Source: Ardenticatenaceae bacterium (GTDB lineage: Bacteria > Chloroflexota > Anaerolineae > Promineifilales > Promineifilaceae). Taken from it: a DNA stretch of 64,000 nt. Positions 25,701-33,050 of this stretch are shown piece by piece (the first letter of the stretch is position 1; each line of letters begins with the position of its first letter). The notes below the pieces were generated by a model. It made no database searches. It was not told the DNA's origin and was given only the letters and a program-made list of their open reading frames with translations. The stretch spans positions 1 through 64,000 of the forward strand of contig JACKBX010000002.1 in the NCBI GenBank assembly GCA_020634375.1, read 5' to 3'. Position numbers and translations under genes: made by a program.

Positions 25701-26321
25701 GGCTATGCCATTGCCACGCGGGATATGGAACTGCGCGGCGCAGGTGATTTGTTGGGTGGTGCGCAAAGTGGGCACATCTCGGCGGTGGGCCTGGATATGT
25801 ACACGCGGCTGTTGGCGGATGCGGTGAAGCGGCGCAAGGCGGAACTGCGCGGTGAAGCGCCGCCGCCGGAGATGGCTGAAGGGGTGCTCATTGATTTGCC
25901 GCTGGCGACGTATGTGCCTACGGATTATGTGCCGGATGGTGCGCTGCGGCTGCGCTTGTATCGCCGCATGGCGATGCTGACGACGATGGCGGAGATTGAT
26001 GAAATGGCGGAAGAGCTGGCAGACCGTTTTGGCCCGATTCCTGATCCTGTGGATAATTTGTTGTATCAACTGCGGATTAAGTCGTTGGCGGGTGGGGCGG
26101 GGGTAACGGCCGTTACAACCGAAGTGGGTCAAATTCGCATCCGTATTGCTGAACTAGAAAATGTGGATCGTTACCGTTTACAGCGTTACCTGGGTGAAAG
26201 TGTGCGTGTCAGCCGCAAAGCTATTTGGATGAAGCGCGACTTGAGTACACGCGAATGGCAAGTGGCGCTGGTGCAAATTTTAGAAAAGCTAGAGAGCTAT
26301 GATCCACGAAACTTACGATAA
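22743..26321 (+). CDS. mfd: transcription-repair coupling factor Mfd
   Basis: A 1192-aa SF2 translocase that removes stalled RNA polymerase and recruits UvrA. The N-terminal UvrB-like module includes GQFSRRGGILDIFPV. The CarD-like RNA polymerase-interacting domain begins near residue 520 (GDYVVHMEYGIGLFQGL). The helicase core has GDVGYGKTEVA (about 672), DEEQRFG and TATPIPRTLYMS, then motifs IV-VI (STTIIESGLDFPNANT, QLRGRVGRG), and the TRCF C-terminal domain follows. An in-frame palindromic repeat at about residues 427-452 lengthens the linker before the RID. No clear ribosome site precedes the ATG. Confidence 0.97.
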   Translation: MNISGILNIFDQLPAWAELGQVLDGEPSPPALLLPRSARVPVLAKLFLQRHVPIVLITGRMDTAVTWQQALETWLPDTANLLRLPEPTPLPYDRGPWSERTRNGRLQVFTRFMAGQHPLIPATTEPPLIITSARALLQKTLPKRRFLSATRVLRVGSVIDLEKLTQTWVDIGYEHVSVVEAAGQFSRRGGILDIFPVSVSYPVRIELFGDEIDTMRYFDPATQRTLTVNGYSQAERIVIPPAREALPGVARDYALAIPEAENPAEGSLPSWRDDIAGLRAGAAFPTLEYYLPLLYPQPASLLDYLPDNALLVVDDWVELETAVSEFRSHADQMREEQPSLPPGYPSPVFDWAEMAAELQWWQPLILGEGGEGEGEISHLADAFEPGPRYGGQMRPLMTQLKSAQREGDRMVVASRQAARLAELWREESKGAGEQGSWNVSTLLPSSLAPLLPKDELPELPDNGTLTFVNAGLGEGFTLIRREDNAILLDLLTDAEVFGWNRPAPRRRLAPRPSAPETYFSDIQAGDYVVHMEYGIGLFQGLVVRNVGGTEREYLLMQYANSDTLYVPVHQADRLAKWIGSDERPPAMHRLGERTWSKAKTKAQRAADELAGELLDLYAARETVPGHAFSNDTEWQAELEASFPYQETEDQLHVIAEVKADMEKAQPMDRLICGDVGYGKTEVALRAAFKAVTDGKQVAILVPTTILAQQHYYTFRDRLAPFPVTVEMLSRFRTQSRQGRIVRDVRDGRVDIIIGTHRLLSDDVSFKDLGLVIIDEEQRFGVAHKEKLKQWRTEVDVLTMTATPIPRTLYMSLTGVRNISIIDTAPAERLPVQTYVGEMDDARLRRAILRELDRGGQVFIVHNRVQSIDIVRRQVEALIPGARVVVGHGQMSERQLETIMQDFEAGEIDILLSTTIIESGLDFPNANTLIVDRAEQFGLSQLYQLRGRVGRGTRRAYAYFFHAPWRRVTPEAQARLEALAEHTELGAGYAIATRDMELRGAGDLLGGAQSGHISAVGLDMYTRLLADAVKRRKAELRGEAPPPEMAEGVLIDLPLATYVPTDYVPDGALRLRLYRRMAMLTTMAEIDEMAEELADRFGPIPDPVDNLLYQLRIKSLAGGAGVTAVTTEVGQIRIRIAELENVDRYRLQRYLGESVRVSRKAIWMKRDLSTREWQVALVQILEKLESYDPRNLR
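24021..24097. repeat. palindromic repeat inserted in frame in mfd
   Basis: Left arm 24021-24050 (gagagcaagg gagcagggga), right arm 24068-24097 (attgctccccagttct, cttgcccccttgctccc). They are imperfect complements around a short loop. It codes for a low-complexity segment (SKGAGEQGSWNVS, LLPSSLAPLLPK) not expected in Mfd. The reading frame is kept. Confidence 0.75.
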
Positions 26322-26402
26322 GCAACCATTAGATGACAAATCCCCAAGATTTGTCAAATCTTGTAGACTGACCATAATGAGCAGCGTAGGAGCGAGTTCA
26401 AG

Positions 26403-26855
26403 ATGAGCGATAGTATACCAATTTCCAATGTGGGGACGTGCAAACTCCCTGATAACGACTGGAACAAGATGGATATAAATTTCTTTGATAATTCGTTTGA
26501 AATTCCGAAAGCGCGAGAAGATGTGCGTTTTAAGCAAATTGGCGTATTTGTGTATGAAGACTTGCGCCGCGTGGCAGTTGGCCTGGAAATGACCTCTTTT
26601 TTAGAGCCGCCCTGCATTGACATTGTGGTCAAAAATGGGGATGGTGTGATTGCGGGGACGATGGTGTTGATTGAGACGAACACGCCTAATATCACGCTGA
26701 CGATGCACTTGCGTGACCGGCAGCCGACGCAGGAGTATGAGCTGTCTGCGCAAATTTATTATGACCACCCAGAGCAAAAAGAACGGCAAGACTACCACAA
26801 AGAGACGGTACGTTTTATGGTGGTGGAGAAGGGGGAGCAGTTGTTTGCTTTTTAG
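26403..26855 (+). CDS. conserved-looking protein of unknown function, 150 aa
   Basis: I do not recognise the family. The protein is soluble and beta-rich in appearance, with no signal peptide, no cysteine pairs and no catalytic motif. The C-terminal half (ITLTMHLRDRQPTQEYELSAQIYYD) reads like an immunoglobulin-type or C2-type sandwich. Coding potential is supported by the absence of stops, normal codon use and isolation between two hairpins. A GACAAATC/GATTTGTC hairpin lies about 50 bases upstream. Confidence 0.6.
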   Translation: MSDSIPISNVGTCKLPDNDWNKMDINFFDNSFEIPKAREDVRFKQIGVFVYEDLRRVAVGLEMTSFLEPPCIDIVVKNGDGVIAGTMVLIETNTPNITLTMHLRDRQPTQEYELSAQIYYDHPEQKERQDYHKETVRFMVVEKGEQLFAF

Positions 26856-26865
26856 AGGGTCGTAG

Positions 26866-26886
26866 GGGCATGGCGACGCCATGCCC
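26866..26886. terminator. hairpin GGGCATGGC/GCCATGCCC between convergent genes
   Basis: A 9-bp stem with 3-nt loop followed on the plus strand by tgattaatctttttt. It lies between the 150-aa gene and the convergent membrane protein gene and may serve both. It shares wording with the hairpin at 20068-20086. Confidence 0.6.
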
Positions 26887-26889
26887 TGA

Positions 26890-27447
26890 TTAATCTTTTT
26901 TGACCAGTGCCAGGATGCCGCCGATGAGCGCGGTTAGAAACCCCAAGAGGACAATCGTAAATTTGATGGCCGCGCATCCCCAAGCTAGCGGCGGCCAAAT
27001 GGATTGTGTTGAGCCAAAGAGCAGTTGGATGAGGGAGATGTTTTCGATGTAGTCCAGGGCCGCAGCCAGCCAGATGGCTTGCGCTAACCATTGCCCTATT
27101 TTGCTGCCAATGCCGGGCAGATGAGGCGCAGCCGCCAGACAACTCAAGGAAATGGCGGCGGCATAGAGCAGAGGATAGAGGAAGTCCAGCCCTAAACTTA
27201 ACCCGGCGGAGGCGAGGGTTTGCCCTTGCCAGGAGTTGACGATGGCCTGGGCGTTGGGCACGCTCCCGGCGAATTCGTAGGAGAGGATGCCTTGTGGGGC
27301 GGCGTCTGTGGTGAGGGGGGCGCCGATGACTTGGAGAACGGCCGTCATTCCCACCGCTAATACAATAGCCAACCACATCATCCTGCTGCGATTTGTGAAT
27401 AATTGTGAGAATAATTTGGTCATGTCAAAATGTTTGTAGGTTGACAA
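26890..27447 (-). CDS. small polytopic membrane protein, function unknown
   Basis: 185 aa with about four to five hydrophobic helices (MMWLAIVLAVGMTAVLQVIG, LYPLLYAAAISLSCLAAA, AQAIWLAAALDYIENISLI, FTIVLLGFLTALIGGILAL). The segment between helices 1 and 2 contains no cysteines. ATG at 27423 (MTKLFS) is an alternative start. No family is recognised, and the short basic C-terminus ends VKKD. No operon partner. Confidence 0.65.
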   Translation of the reverse strand: MSTYKHFDMTKLFSQLFTNRSRMMWLAIVLAVGMTAVLQVIGAPLTTDAAPQGILSYEFAGSVPNAQAIVNSWQGQTLASAGLSLGLDFLYPLLYAAAISLSCLAAAPHLPGIGSKIGQWLAQAIWLAAALDYIENISLIQLLFGSTQSIWPPLAWGCAAIKFTIVLLGFLTALIGGILALVKKD

Positions 27448-27625
27448 ACCTACCCGAAATTTCTATGGCAAAATCCCTCTGTAAATTTCGCGTTTAGCAC
27501 GAATTTGGCTAACTTTTTTGCCAAACCTACCCGAAATTCCTGCTTTTTTGCCAAACGTACGCGGAATTTTTAATTGAAATTCTACAAAAAATCCCTTGTA
27601 ATTGCCAAACCCATGCGGAATTCCT
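27445..27625. repeat. four degenerate repeats TTGCCAAACCTACCCGGAATTCCT
   Basis: Copies start at about 27442, 27518, 27550 and 27602, with the shared core GCCAAACSTACSCGRAATT. Spacing is irregular (76, 32 and 52 bases). The first unit begins at the start codon region of the membrane protein gene. There is no coding role on either strand. They could be regulatory sites or a decaying repeat. Confidence 0.5.
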
Positions 27626-28027
27626 ACACTTAACAGCCATAAAGCTGTTCATTGCCAATGGCAAGGATTGCGCAGAATGATAGCCTATCAACTGATATCC
27701 TAAAACTTCCAATTAGAATCCTGTTTATTGAACCACCACCGAAAAGAACAATCCAAGTCGCAGCTAGATCGCACCCAAGAACTTCGTGTGCTTTCACAAA
27801 CGAATTTGCTACGAGCTGTTTTGTGGTAGTGGTAGCTAAGTTGTGGCCGGAAAGTGGCTGGGGTGGCGTGTGTATGCGATAGAGATTTCGCCGGAGTACG
27901 TGATGGTGACACTGCAACGGTATCTGATGCAACTGAGGTGTCCGGAGGTAGTGTAGCGAGTTATGGAGCATTTTGCATGCACAAGCAACCGGCTCAGGGA
28001 GTTGGCTATTATAGGACCGGAAACACG
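27626..28027. other. gene-poor stretch with a possible decayed reading frame
   Basis: About 400 bases without an intact gene. On the plus strand from about 27870 a frame reads VYAIEISPEYVMVTLQRYLM and, after one stop codon, RVMEHFACTSNRLRELAIIG. This looks like the end of a degraded gene, but I cannot name a family. Confidence 0.3.
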
Positions 28028-28056
28028 AACCACCATAGGCTCATGGTGGTTTTTTT
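28028..28056 (+). terminator. intrinsic terminator upstream of the recombinase region
   Basis: Stem AACCACCAT (28028-28036) / ATGGTGGTT (28043-28051) with a 6-nt loop and a seven-T run. It probably insulates the recombinase gene that starts at 28141 from upstream transcription. Confidence 0.75.
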
Positions 28057-28140
28057 GTCGAGCATAACTGGTTAAAAACCTCCATGAGATAGAATGGTTG
28101 CTCCTTACTTCAACCTATTTCATCTTATGGAGGTTCACCT

Positions 28141-29040
28141 ATGTTCAAGGAAATTACCCGCTTTGTCAATTGGATGCGTCGTTGCAATCCCCAGGCCGAC
28201 ACCGCCAAAAGTTATCGCTATCACCTGCATAAATTCACCGAAGTCGTTGGTGACTATGCTCCAGCCAGCGTCGCCCTGTACGATATTGACGTCTTTGTCG
28301 AGTTCCAGGCCGCACGCGGGCTGAAAAGTAGTTCCATCAACCGCAGTCTGCCCAATCTCCCAACCATGACTTGTATACATTTCAGGGCACGCTGCGCTTT
28401 TTGCAGCAGCAGGGCACGGCCGTTCCCCACCAGTTATTGAGGCTTCCCAGCCTCAATAAGCCGCAGGCGTTGCCCCGCTTCTTGACAGACGCGCAGGTGG
28501 CTGCTTTGCGGGATGACTTTCTCCGACGGGCTGAGCAGGCGAAAACAGCGGCGTCAAGACGGCCGTTCCGTCTTGACCTGGCCGCCTTTTACCTGCTGTG
28601 GCAGGGTGGCATTCGTGTCAGTGAGCTGGAAGATTTGCGGCTGCCCGACGTGGATTTTGCCGCCGGGCAGATTCTCATTCGGGAAGCGAAGGGCTTGCAA
28701 GACCGGGCAGTGTACCTGACGAAGCGGGTTGTCGAGACGCTCCAGCAATATCTGACGGTGCGCGGCCCGGCGTTGAGTGACCATCTGTTTATCTACCGCC
28801 ACAAGCCGCTGTCCAAAGATATTATCCGCTGCCGCATCAAAGCGGCGGGGAAGCGGTTGGGATTTAAGGCCACGCCGCACATGCTGCGCCATACGTTTGG
28901 CACGCAGTTGGTGAATGCCGGCGCGCAGATAACGACGGTGCAGGCGTTGTTGGGGCACAAGCGGCTGAATACGACGATAGCCTATACCCATTTGCATGAT
29001 AAGGAGGTGATGCATAACTAATTACGAGCGATGGAGCAGA
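28141..29040 (+). pseudogene. deletion chimera of a tyrosine recombinase pair (A1 N-terminus joined to B1 C-terminus)
   Basis: The first about 75 codons (MFKEITRFVNWMRR...SSSINRSL) match the N-terminal SAM-like domain of the A-type recombinases at 30469 and 35148. After about 28365 the sequence switches to the middle of a B-type recombinase (YTFQGTLRFLQQQG, compare YNFQGCLRFLQQRG of the gene at 31326) in another frame. It continues with the catalytic domain, which retains GGIRVSELEDL, KGLQDRAVYL, HMLRHTFGTQL and LLGHKRLNTTIAYTHLHD. A stop after HDKEVMHN cuts the tail, and the remaining AMEQIT codons lie beyond it. An internal deletion therefore fused a former A-B pair. The B part (28371-29021) could still be translated as 216 aa, but is unlikely to be functional alone. 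Confidence 0.8.
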
Positions 29041-29769
29041 TTACGGCACTCTAATATAAAAGCCATAGCTTGTCCAATCATTCGCAATTGGCTCTTGGCT
29101 ATCAGTCCACTCGGTTGAATTACTCAGCTTTTCCTGGAGTATTTCTGATGCCGTATCATCAGACGAATCATTGTAAAACCACAATCCGTCCAATCGCATT
29201 TCTGGATAAATACTTGCTTCAGACGATCCAGATGCTGTGTTTAATTGAAATTTCTCGTCTTCCTCGTAAATGCTAATTCCCCTAATTACAGTACCTTTGT
29301 CGGGGAAAAACAAATAGGCTACGTAAATTAGATTCCCTTCATCAAAATCAATCACAATCCATTTAGGTACTCCCAATATTGATAGTGCGTCAGACAAACT
29401 TCCCATTGAAAGAAGTGAAAGATAGACTGATGTAATAGTTTCTTTTTCGTAGTAAATCCTACCAACATTGCCAGGAGAAAACCGAAAAGCGTAAAGGCTT
29501 GATTGTGGGTAATGATTAATGCTGTCTTCTCCAGAAATAAATGTTAATCTACTTATAGAATTGATCCCTTCTTCTACGGAAGTGACACTTGGTGTGATAT
29601 TTTGCCAACAAGGGTATTGGCAAGAAGGGGAATTCGACTCCAGTAATTCATCAAGAGACGGCTTTGACGAACTCTCATACCAAGTAAAAATCGAAAATAT
29701 CGTAATTGTTCCCAACAAAAAAATCGATACTGCATAAAATTTTTTCGGAATTCGATTTTTAGTAAGCAT
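29041..29769 (-). CDS. membrane-anchored protein following an RHS-type tip module
   Basis: 242 aa with one N-terminal membrane anchor (FYAVSIFLLGTITIFSIFTWY) and an extracytoplasmic domain starting with the SPSCQYPCWQNITPSVTSVEEGI pattern (Cys-xxx-Pro-Cys-Trp). That pattern recurs in Chloroflexota lipoprotein-like proteins of unknown role. It starts 9 nt after the stop of the zincin-like gene at 29779, so the two are surely cotranscribed. By position it corresponds to the lipoproteins that follow the other RHS tips here, and I infer an accessory or immunity-like role. A/T-rich codon use compared with the core genes. Confidence 0.65.
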   Translation of the reverse strand: MLTKNRIPKKFYAVSIFLLGTITIFSIFTWYESSSKPSLDELLESNSPSCQYPCWQNITPSVTSVEEGINSISRLTFISGEDSINHYPQSSLYAFRFSPGNVGRIYYEKETITSVYLSLLSMGSLSDALSILGVPKWIVIDFDEGNLIYVAYLFFPDKGTVIRGISIYEEDEKFQLNTASGSSEASIYPEMRLDGLWFYNDSSDDTASEILQEKLSNSTEWTDSQEPIANDWTSYGFYIRVP

Positions 29770-29778
29770 TATTTTTAT

Positions 29779-30327
29779 TCACCTTTGTTCATCAATAGCA
29801 TTCAGGACATAATTGACTCGCTCAGGCGAAATCATCCTAGATGAATCAACAACGAATGCAGAAAAAGTGTATGCCCAGTCCTCAGCCGGATTTTCTGGAT
29901 TTTCTTGAAATGTTGTCCATGAAGTAGGAATGTCCACTGTATATTCACCCCATTCAAACCATAAGAATTTATGGGCGAACCTTCCACCAACAACATCACG
30001 AAGATTGTCCGATAGACCCTGATCCGAACGCTGATCCCAGATATGTGACAATTCATGTACAATTGTTTCATAAATATCTTCGTCAGCACGCCAGGCATTA
30101 AGATATTCTTTATTATCAAAGTCACGCTGATAGAAAGCTCCATCATGGAGATCTACACGGCTACCCCATCGCGCAAATGCATTACTTGTCCACCTATCTC
30201 GTATTCGCTTGATGTCAACTCCTCCCCATATATTTTTGAACATTGAAATAGCGTTTGCTGTGTCGCTATCGAGTGAATCCAGAACTAATTCCAGACTTTG
30301 CTCTAACCACCCCATTTCTTCAAACAA
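29779..30327 (-). CDS. zincin-like metallopeptidase domain, probable displaced RHS tip (5'-truncated)
   Basis: 182 aa with HELSH at residues 91-95 and a plausible third ligand Glu in EDWAYTF (about 149), the layout of HExxH gluzincin-like peptidases. There is no signal peptide and no good start: the frame begins at a weak TTG and stays open about 35 bases further upstream until a stop. This suggests that the 5' part, which would have carried the RHS core, is missing. The stub is followed immediately by a membrane-anchored gene and preceded by a recombinase pair on the other strand, exactly like the RHS tip at 34192. Assignment as an RHS tip is by position only. Confidence 0.6.
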   Translation of the reverse strand: MFEEMGWLEQSLELVLDSLDSDTANAISMFKNIWGGVDIKRIRDRWTSNAFARWGSRVDLHDGAFYQRDFDNKEYLNAWRADEDIYETIVHELSHIWDQRSDQGLSDNLRDVVGGRFAHKFLWFEWGEYTVDIPTSWTTFQENPENPAEDWAYTFSAFVVDSSRMISPERVNYVLNAIDEQR

Positions 30328-30468
30328 CCATTTGCCTAAGATATTAATATCATATAGTGACTCTTATATATACCCACTTAGTGGGCTTGTAGCGGCATTT
30401 AGCTGATGCCTCCTACTAGTAGAATAGGTTCTCTCACAAATCTATCTCTACTCAATAGGAGGCACGAA

Positions 30469-31329
30469 ATGATTGACGAAATCAATCGCTTTGTCAACTG
30501 TATTCGCCGCCGCAGCCCCAACGCTCACACCTATCAGGATTACCGCTGCGACTTGCAGCAGTTCCTCGCCGTTGTCGGCGACCATCCCCCCGATGAGATT
30601 GGCTTTCAAGATGTAGACCGGTTCATCGCCGACCAGTCCCAGCGCGGTCTCAAACCGGCTACCATCAACCGCCGCTTAACGGCCGTCATCTCCCTCTACA
30701 CTTTCCTCGCCGCCGAAAATCCCGACCTGGTATGCCCGGTACTACCCTACCGCCATATGCTGCGCACGTACCGCCGTCTCCCCCGCCCCGTTCCTGATGA
30801 AAAACTGCGCCGCTTCCTGGCCGTCGTCAAAGACAGCCGCGACAAGGCCATTTTCCTGCTCATGTTGCGCTGTGGCCTCCGTATCTCCGAGGCTGCCAAT
30901 CTGAGATTGCAGGACTTGTACCTCAACGAAGCACGGCCGCGCCTGCTCATTCATGGCAAAGGGAGCAAAGAACGGTCTGTGTATTTGTCCCCGCAAGCAG
31001 CCTTTGCCCTGCGCCGTTATCTAGCAGAGCGGCCTGTTTCCGCCAGCGAATCCGTGTTTCTCAACTACAAACTTGAAGGACTGGCGACCATCGGCATTCA
31101 GAAACGATTGGAGAAGTACCGCGCTGAGGCGGGCATTCACCTCACCGCCCATCAACTGCGCCACAGCTTCGCCAACGATTTGGTTGCCGCCGGTGCGCCG
31201 GTGACAACCATCCAAAAACTGATGGGGCATACCTGGGTAACGACCACCCAGGCCTACATTGCCGCCAATGACCCTAAAGTGCAGCAGGATTTCTATGCGG
31301 CCGTCAAGCAGATGGAGGGATGGCAATGA
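30469..31329 (+). CDS. tyrosine recombinase A2 (short member of an overlapping pair)
   Basis: 286 aa. The N-terminal SAM-like core-binding domain covers residues 1-90. The catalytic domain has Arg in LRCGLRISEAANL, Lys in HGKGSKERSVYL, HQLRHSFAND (HxxR), GHTWVTTTQAYI (His and nucleophile Tyr). All active-site residues are present. TAGGAGG lies 6 nt before the ATG; the open frame to 30406 is ignored. The stop overlaps the start of the B2 gene (ATGA), so both are translated together. The leader (ggttctctcacaaatct, atctctactcaataggagg) resembles that of A1 at 28141. Confidence 0.92.
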   Translation: MIDEINRFVNCIRRRSPNAHTYQDYRCDLQQFLAVVGDHPPDEIGFQDVDRFIADQSQRGLKPATINRRLTAVISLYTFLAAENPDLVCPVLPYRHMLRTYRRLPRPVPDEKLRRFLAVVKDSRDKAIFLLMLRCGLRISEAANLRLQDLYLNEARPRLLIHGKGSKERSVYLSPQAAFALRRYLAERPVSASESVFLNYKLEGLATIGIQKRLEKYRAEAGIHLTAHQLRHSFANDLVAAGAPVTTIQKLMGHTWVTTTQAYIAANDPKVQQDFYAAVKQMEGWQ

Positions 31330-32939
31330 ACAAGACAAAATCCCCCACCTCGGCTGCGGCCCGTTACGACAAAGCGCTCAAACGCGCTCAAGCATTGCAT
31401 CCTGTGCCCTCTGGCTGCCGCGCACCACAGCCAACGACGGCCTGGCCGGAGGAAAATGTTACCTTGCTGGAACGCTACCGCGATTGGCTGGAAGCAGGCG
31501 GTGCAGCGCAATCGGTGATAGACAATCATCGCATCCCAATGGCTGGGCATGTATTGGGCCTCAACCTCAAGCCCCACTGCCAGCTAGATTTGGACACCGA
31601 CCTGGAAAAAGCGCTGACTTACATCCAGACCAAACAGCCCAGTCCCAGTTGGCAGGAAAACTGCCGCCATTCCCTACACTGGTTCCGCCGTTTCCTGCTT
31701 CAAGAACGGGGGCTGGCAGAACCGCGAGGCAAGACAATCTATGGCCACGCGGAGCGGTATCAAGCGGGGTTGCCAGACTGGTTGTTGGCGCAGTTGGATA
31801 AGCTGTTAACTCTGAGGCAAGCCAGTTGGCGCGAATCTCGCCGGGCTGTTTCCATCTACCAGTTTTGGCAGAAATATACCCGCATTTGGCGCTGGTTAGT
31901 TGAAAACGAGATTATCAACGACGACGAAGAGAGCTTGACCCACATCAAGCGTGACCATCTGTACGCTTACATGGACGCGATGTTGGCCCAGGGATATGCC
32001 ATCGGCAGTGTCAACCTGGATTTGTACAACTTTCAGGGCTGCCTGCGCTTTTTGCAGCAGCGGGGTTTCAAGATAGCAACGGTGCTGTTATCGCTGCCGG
32101 GCTTGAAGAAGCCGGACAGCCTGCCCCGCTTTTTGACTGACGAGCAGGTGAGAAAACTGCGGGATGATTTGATGGAACGGGTGGAAACGGCCGATACGCC
32201 CGCACGCTTACGCGACCGCCGCCTGGATTTGGCTGCCTTTTATCTGCTCTGGCAGGGCGGGCTGCGGGTCTGTGAAGTGGAGGATTTGACATTGGCTGAC
32301 CTCAATCTCCCAGAGCGGCGGGTGCTCATTCGTCGCAGCAAGGGGTTGAAAGACCGGGCCATTTATCTGACGGATGCGGCGTTAGCGGCGCTGTCCGCGT
32401 ACTTGGAGCTGCGTGGACAGGGCAGCAGCGACTGTGTGTTTCTGTATCGCCACAAGCCAATATCCAAAGACCTGGTGCGCTGCCGCATGAAGGCCGCCGG
32501 TAAACGCGCCGGGGTGAAGGTGACGCCGCACATGCTGCGGCACACCTTTGGCACGCAGTTGGTGAATGCCGGTTGCCAGATTACGACGATTCAGGCATTG
32601 CTAGGCCACAAACGGCTGAACACCACGCTGACCTACGCCCGTGTCCATGACCAAACGGTAGCCGACGACTACTATGCAGCCATGGCGATGATTGAGGAGC
32701 AAATGCAATTCCCGCAAAGCTTGCCGCCAGAACAAAATCCAAACGGTAATGCGGCTCATTTACTGCTGTTACTAGATGCACTCCAAGCAGAACCATTAAC
32801 CAAAAGCCAACAGGCGGTTGTGGATGAGCTGCAAGGCGGCTTGTTAGCGTTGGCGGAATCGTTGAATGGTGTAGTCGAGTCAAAGAGCTGGGTTGTTAAC
32901 GAGCAAATTGGCCTGTCATATCTGGTGGCAGGTGTATAG
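31326..32939 (+). CDS. tyrosine recombinase B2 (long member of the pair)
   Basis: 537 aa. It has an N-terminal extension of about 190 residues with its own core-binding-like helices, a second SAM-like domain (about 160-270) and a catalytic domain with GGLRVCEVEDL, SKGLKDRAIYL, HMLRHTFGTQL and LLGHKRLNTTLTYARVHD. A helical tail of about 70 residues follows. I start at ATG 31326, which overlaps the A2 stop and has GGAGGG at about 7 nt. Two linked recombinases of unequal length recall TnpA/TnpB of Tn554 and the RIT trios, though here only two are present. Closest relative in the window is B3 at 36032. Confidence 0.9.
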   Translation: MNKTKSPTSAAARYDKALKRAQALHPVPSGCRAPQPTTAWPEENVTLLERYRDWLEAGGAAQSVIDNHRIPMAGHVLGLNLKPHCQLDLDTDLEKALTYIQTKQPSPSWQENCRHSLHWFRRFLLQERGLAEPRGKTIYGHAERYQAGLPDWLLAQLDKLLTLRQASWRESRRAVSIYQFWQKYTRIWRWLVENEIINDDEESLTHIKRDHLYAYMDAMLAQGYAIGSVNLDLYNFQGCLRFLQQRGFKIATVLLSLPGLKKPDSLPRFLTDEQVRKLRDDLMERVETADTPARLRDRRLDLAAFYLLWQGGLRVCEVEDLTLADLNLPERRVLIRRSKGLKDRAIYLTDAALAALSAYLELRGQGSSDCVFLYRHKPISKDLVRCRMKAAGKRAGVKVTPHMLRHTFGTQLVNAGCQITTIQALLGHKRLNTTLTYARVHDQTVADDYYAAMAMIEEQMQFPQSLPPEQNPNGNAAHLLLLLDALQAEPLTKSQQAVVDELQGGLLALAESLNGVVESKSWVVNEQIGLSYLVAGV

Positions 32940-33050
32940 TCGCCGTAGAGGCTGTGGAATTGTGGTCAAATGGGCTGTTTACATTTGTCCACATTTCCAT
33001 CAGCCTTGGTGTATAAGAAACAAATGAAGGAATGGCAAGTCCCGTGCAAA

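Noticed and set aside
24840..26132. 430-codon open frame on the minus strand
   Set aside because: It lies entirely antisense to the helicase core of mfd, is His/Arg/Gln-rich and has no domain; it is a shadow frame of GC-rich coding DNA.
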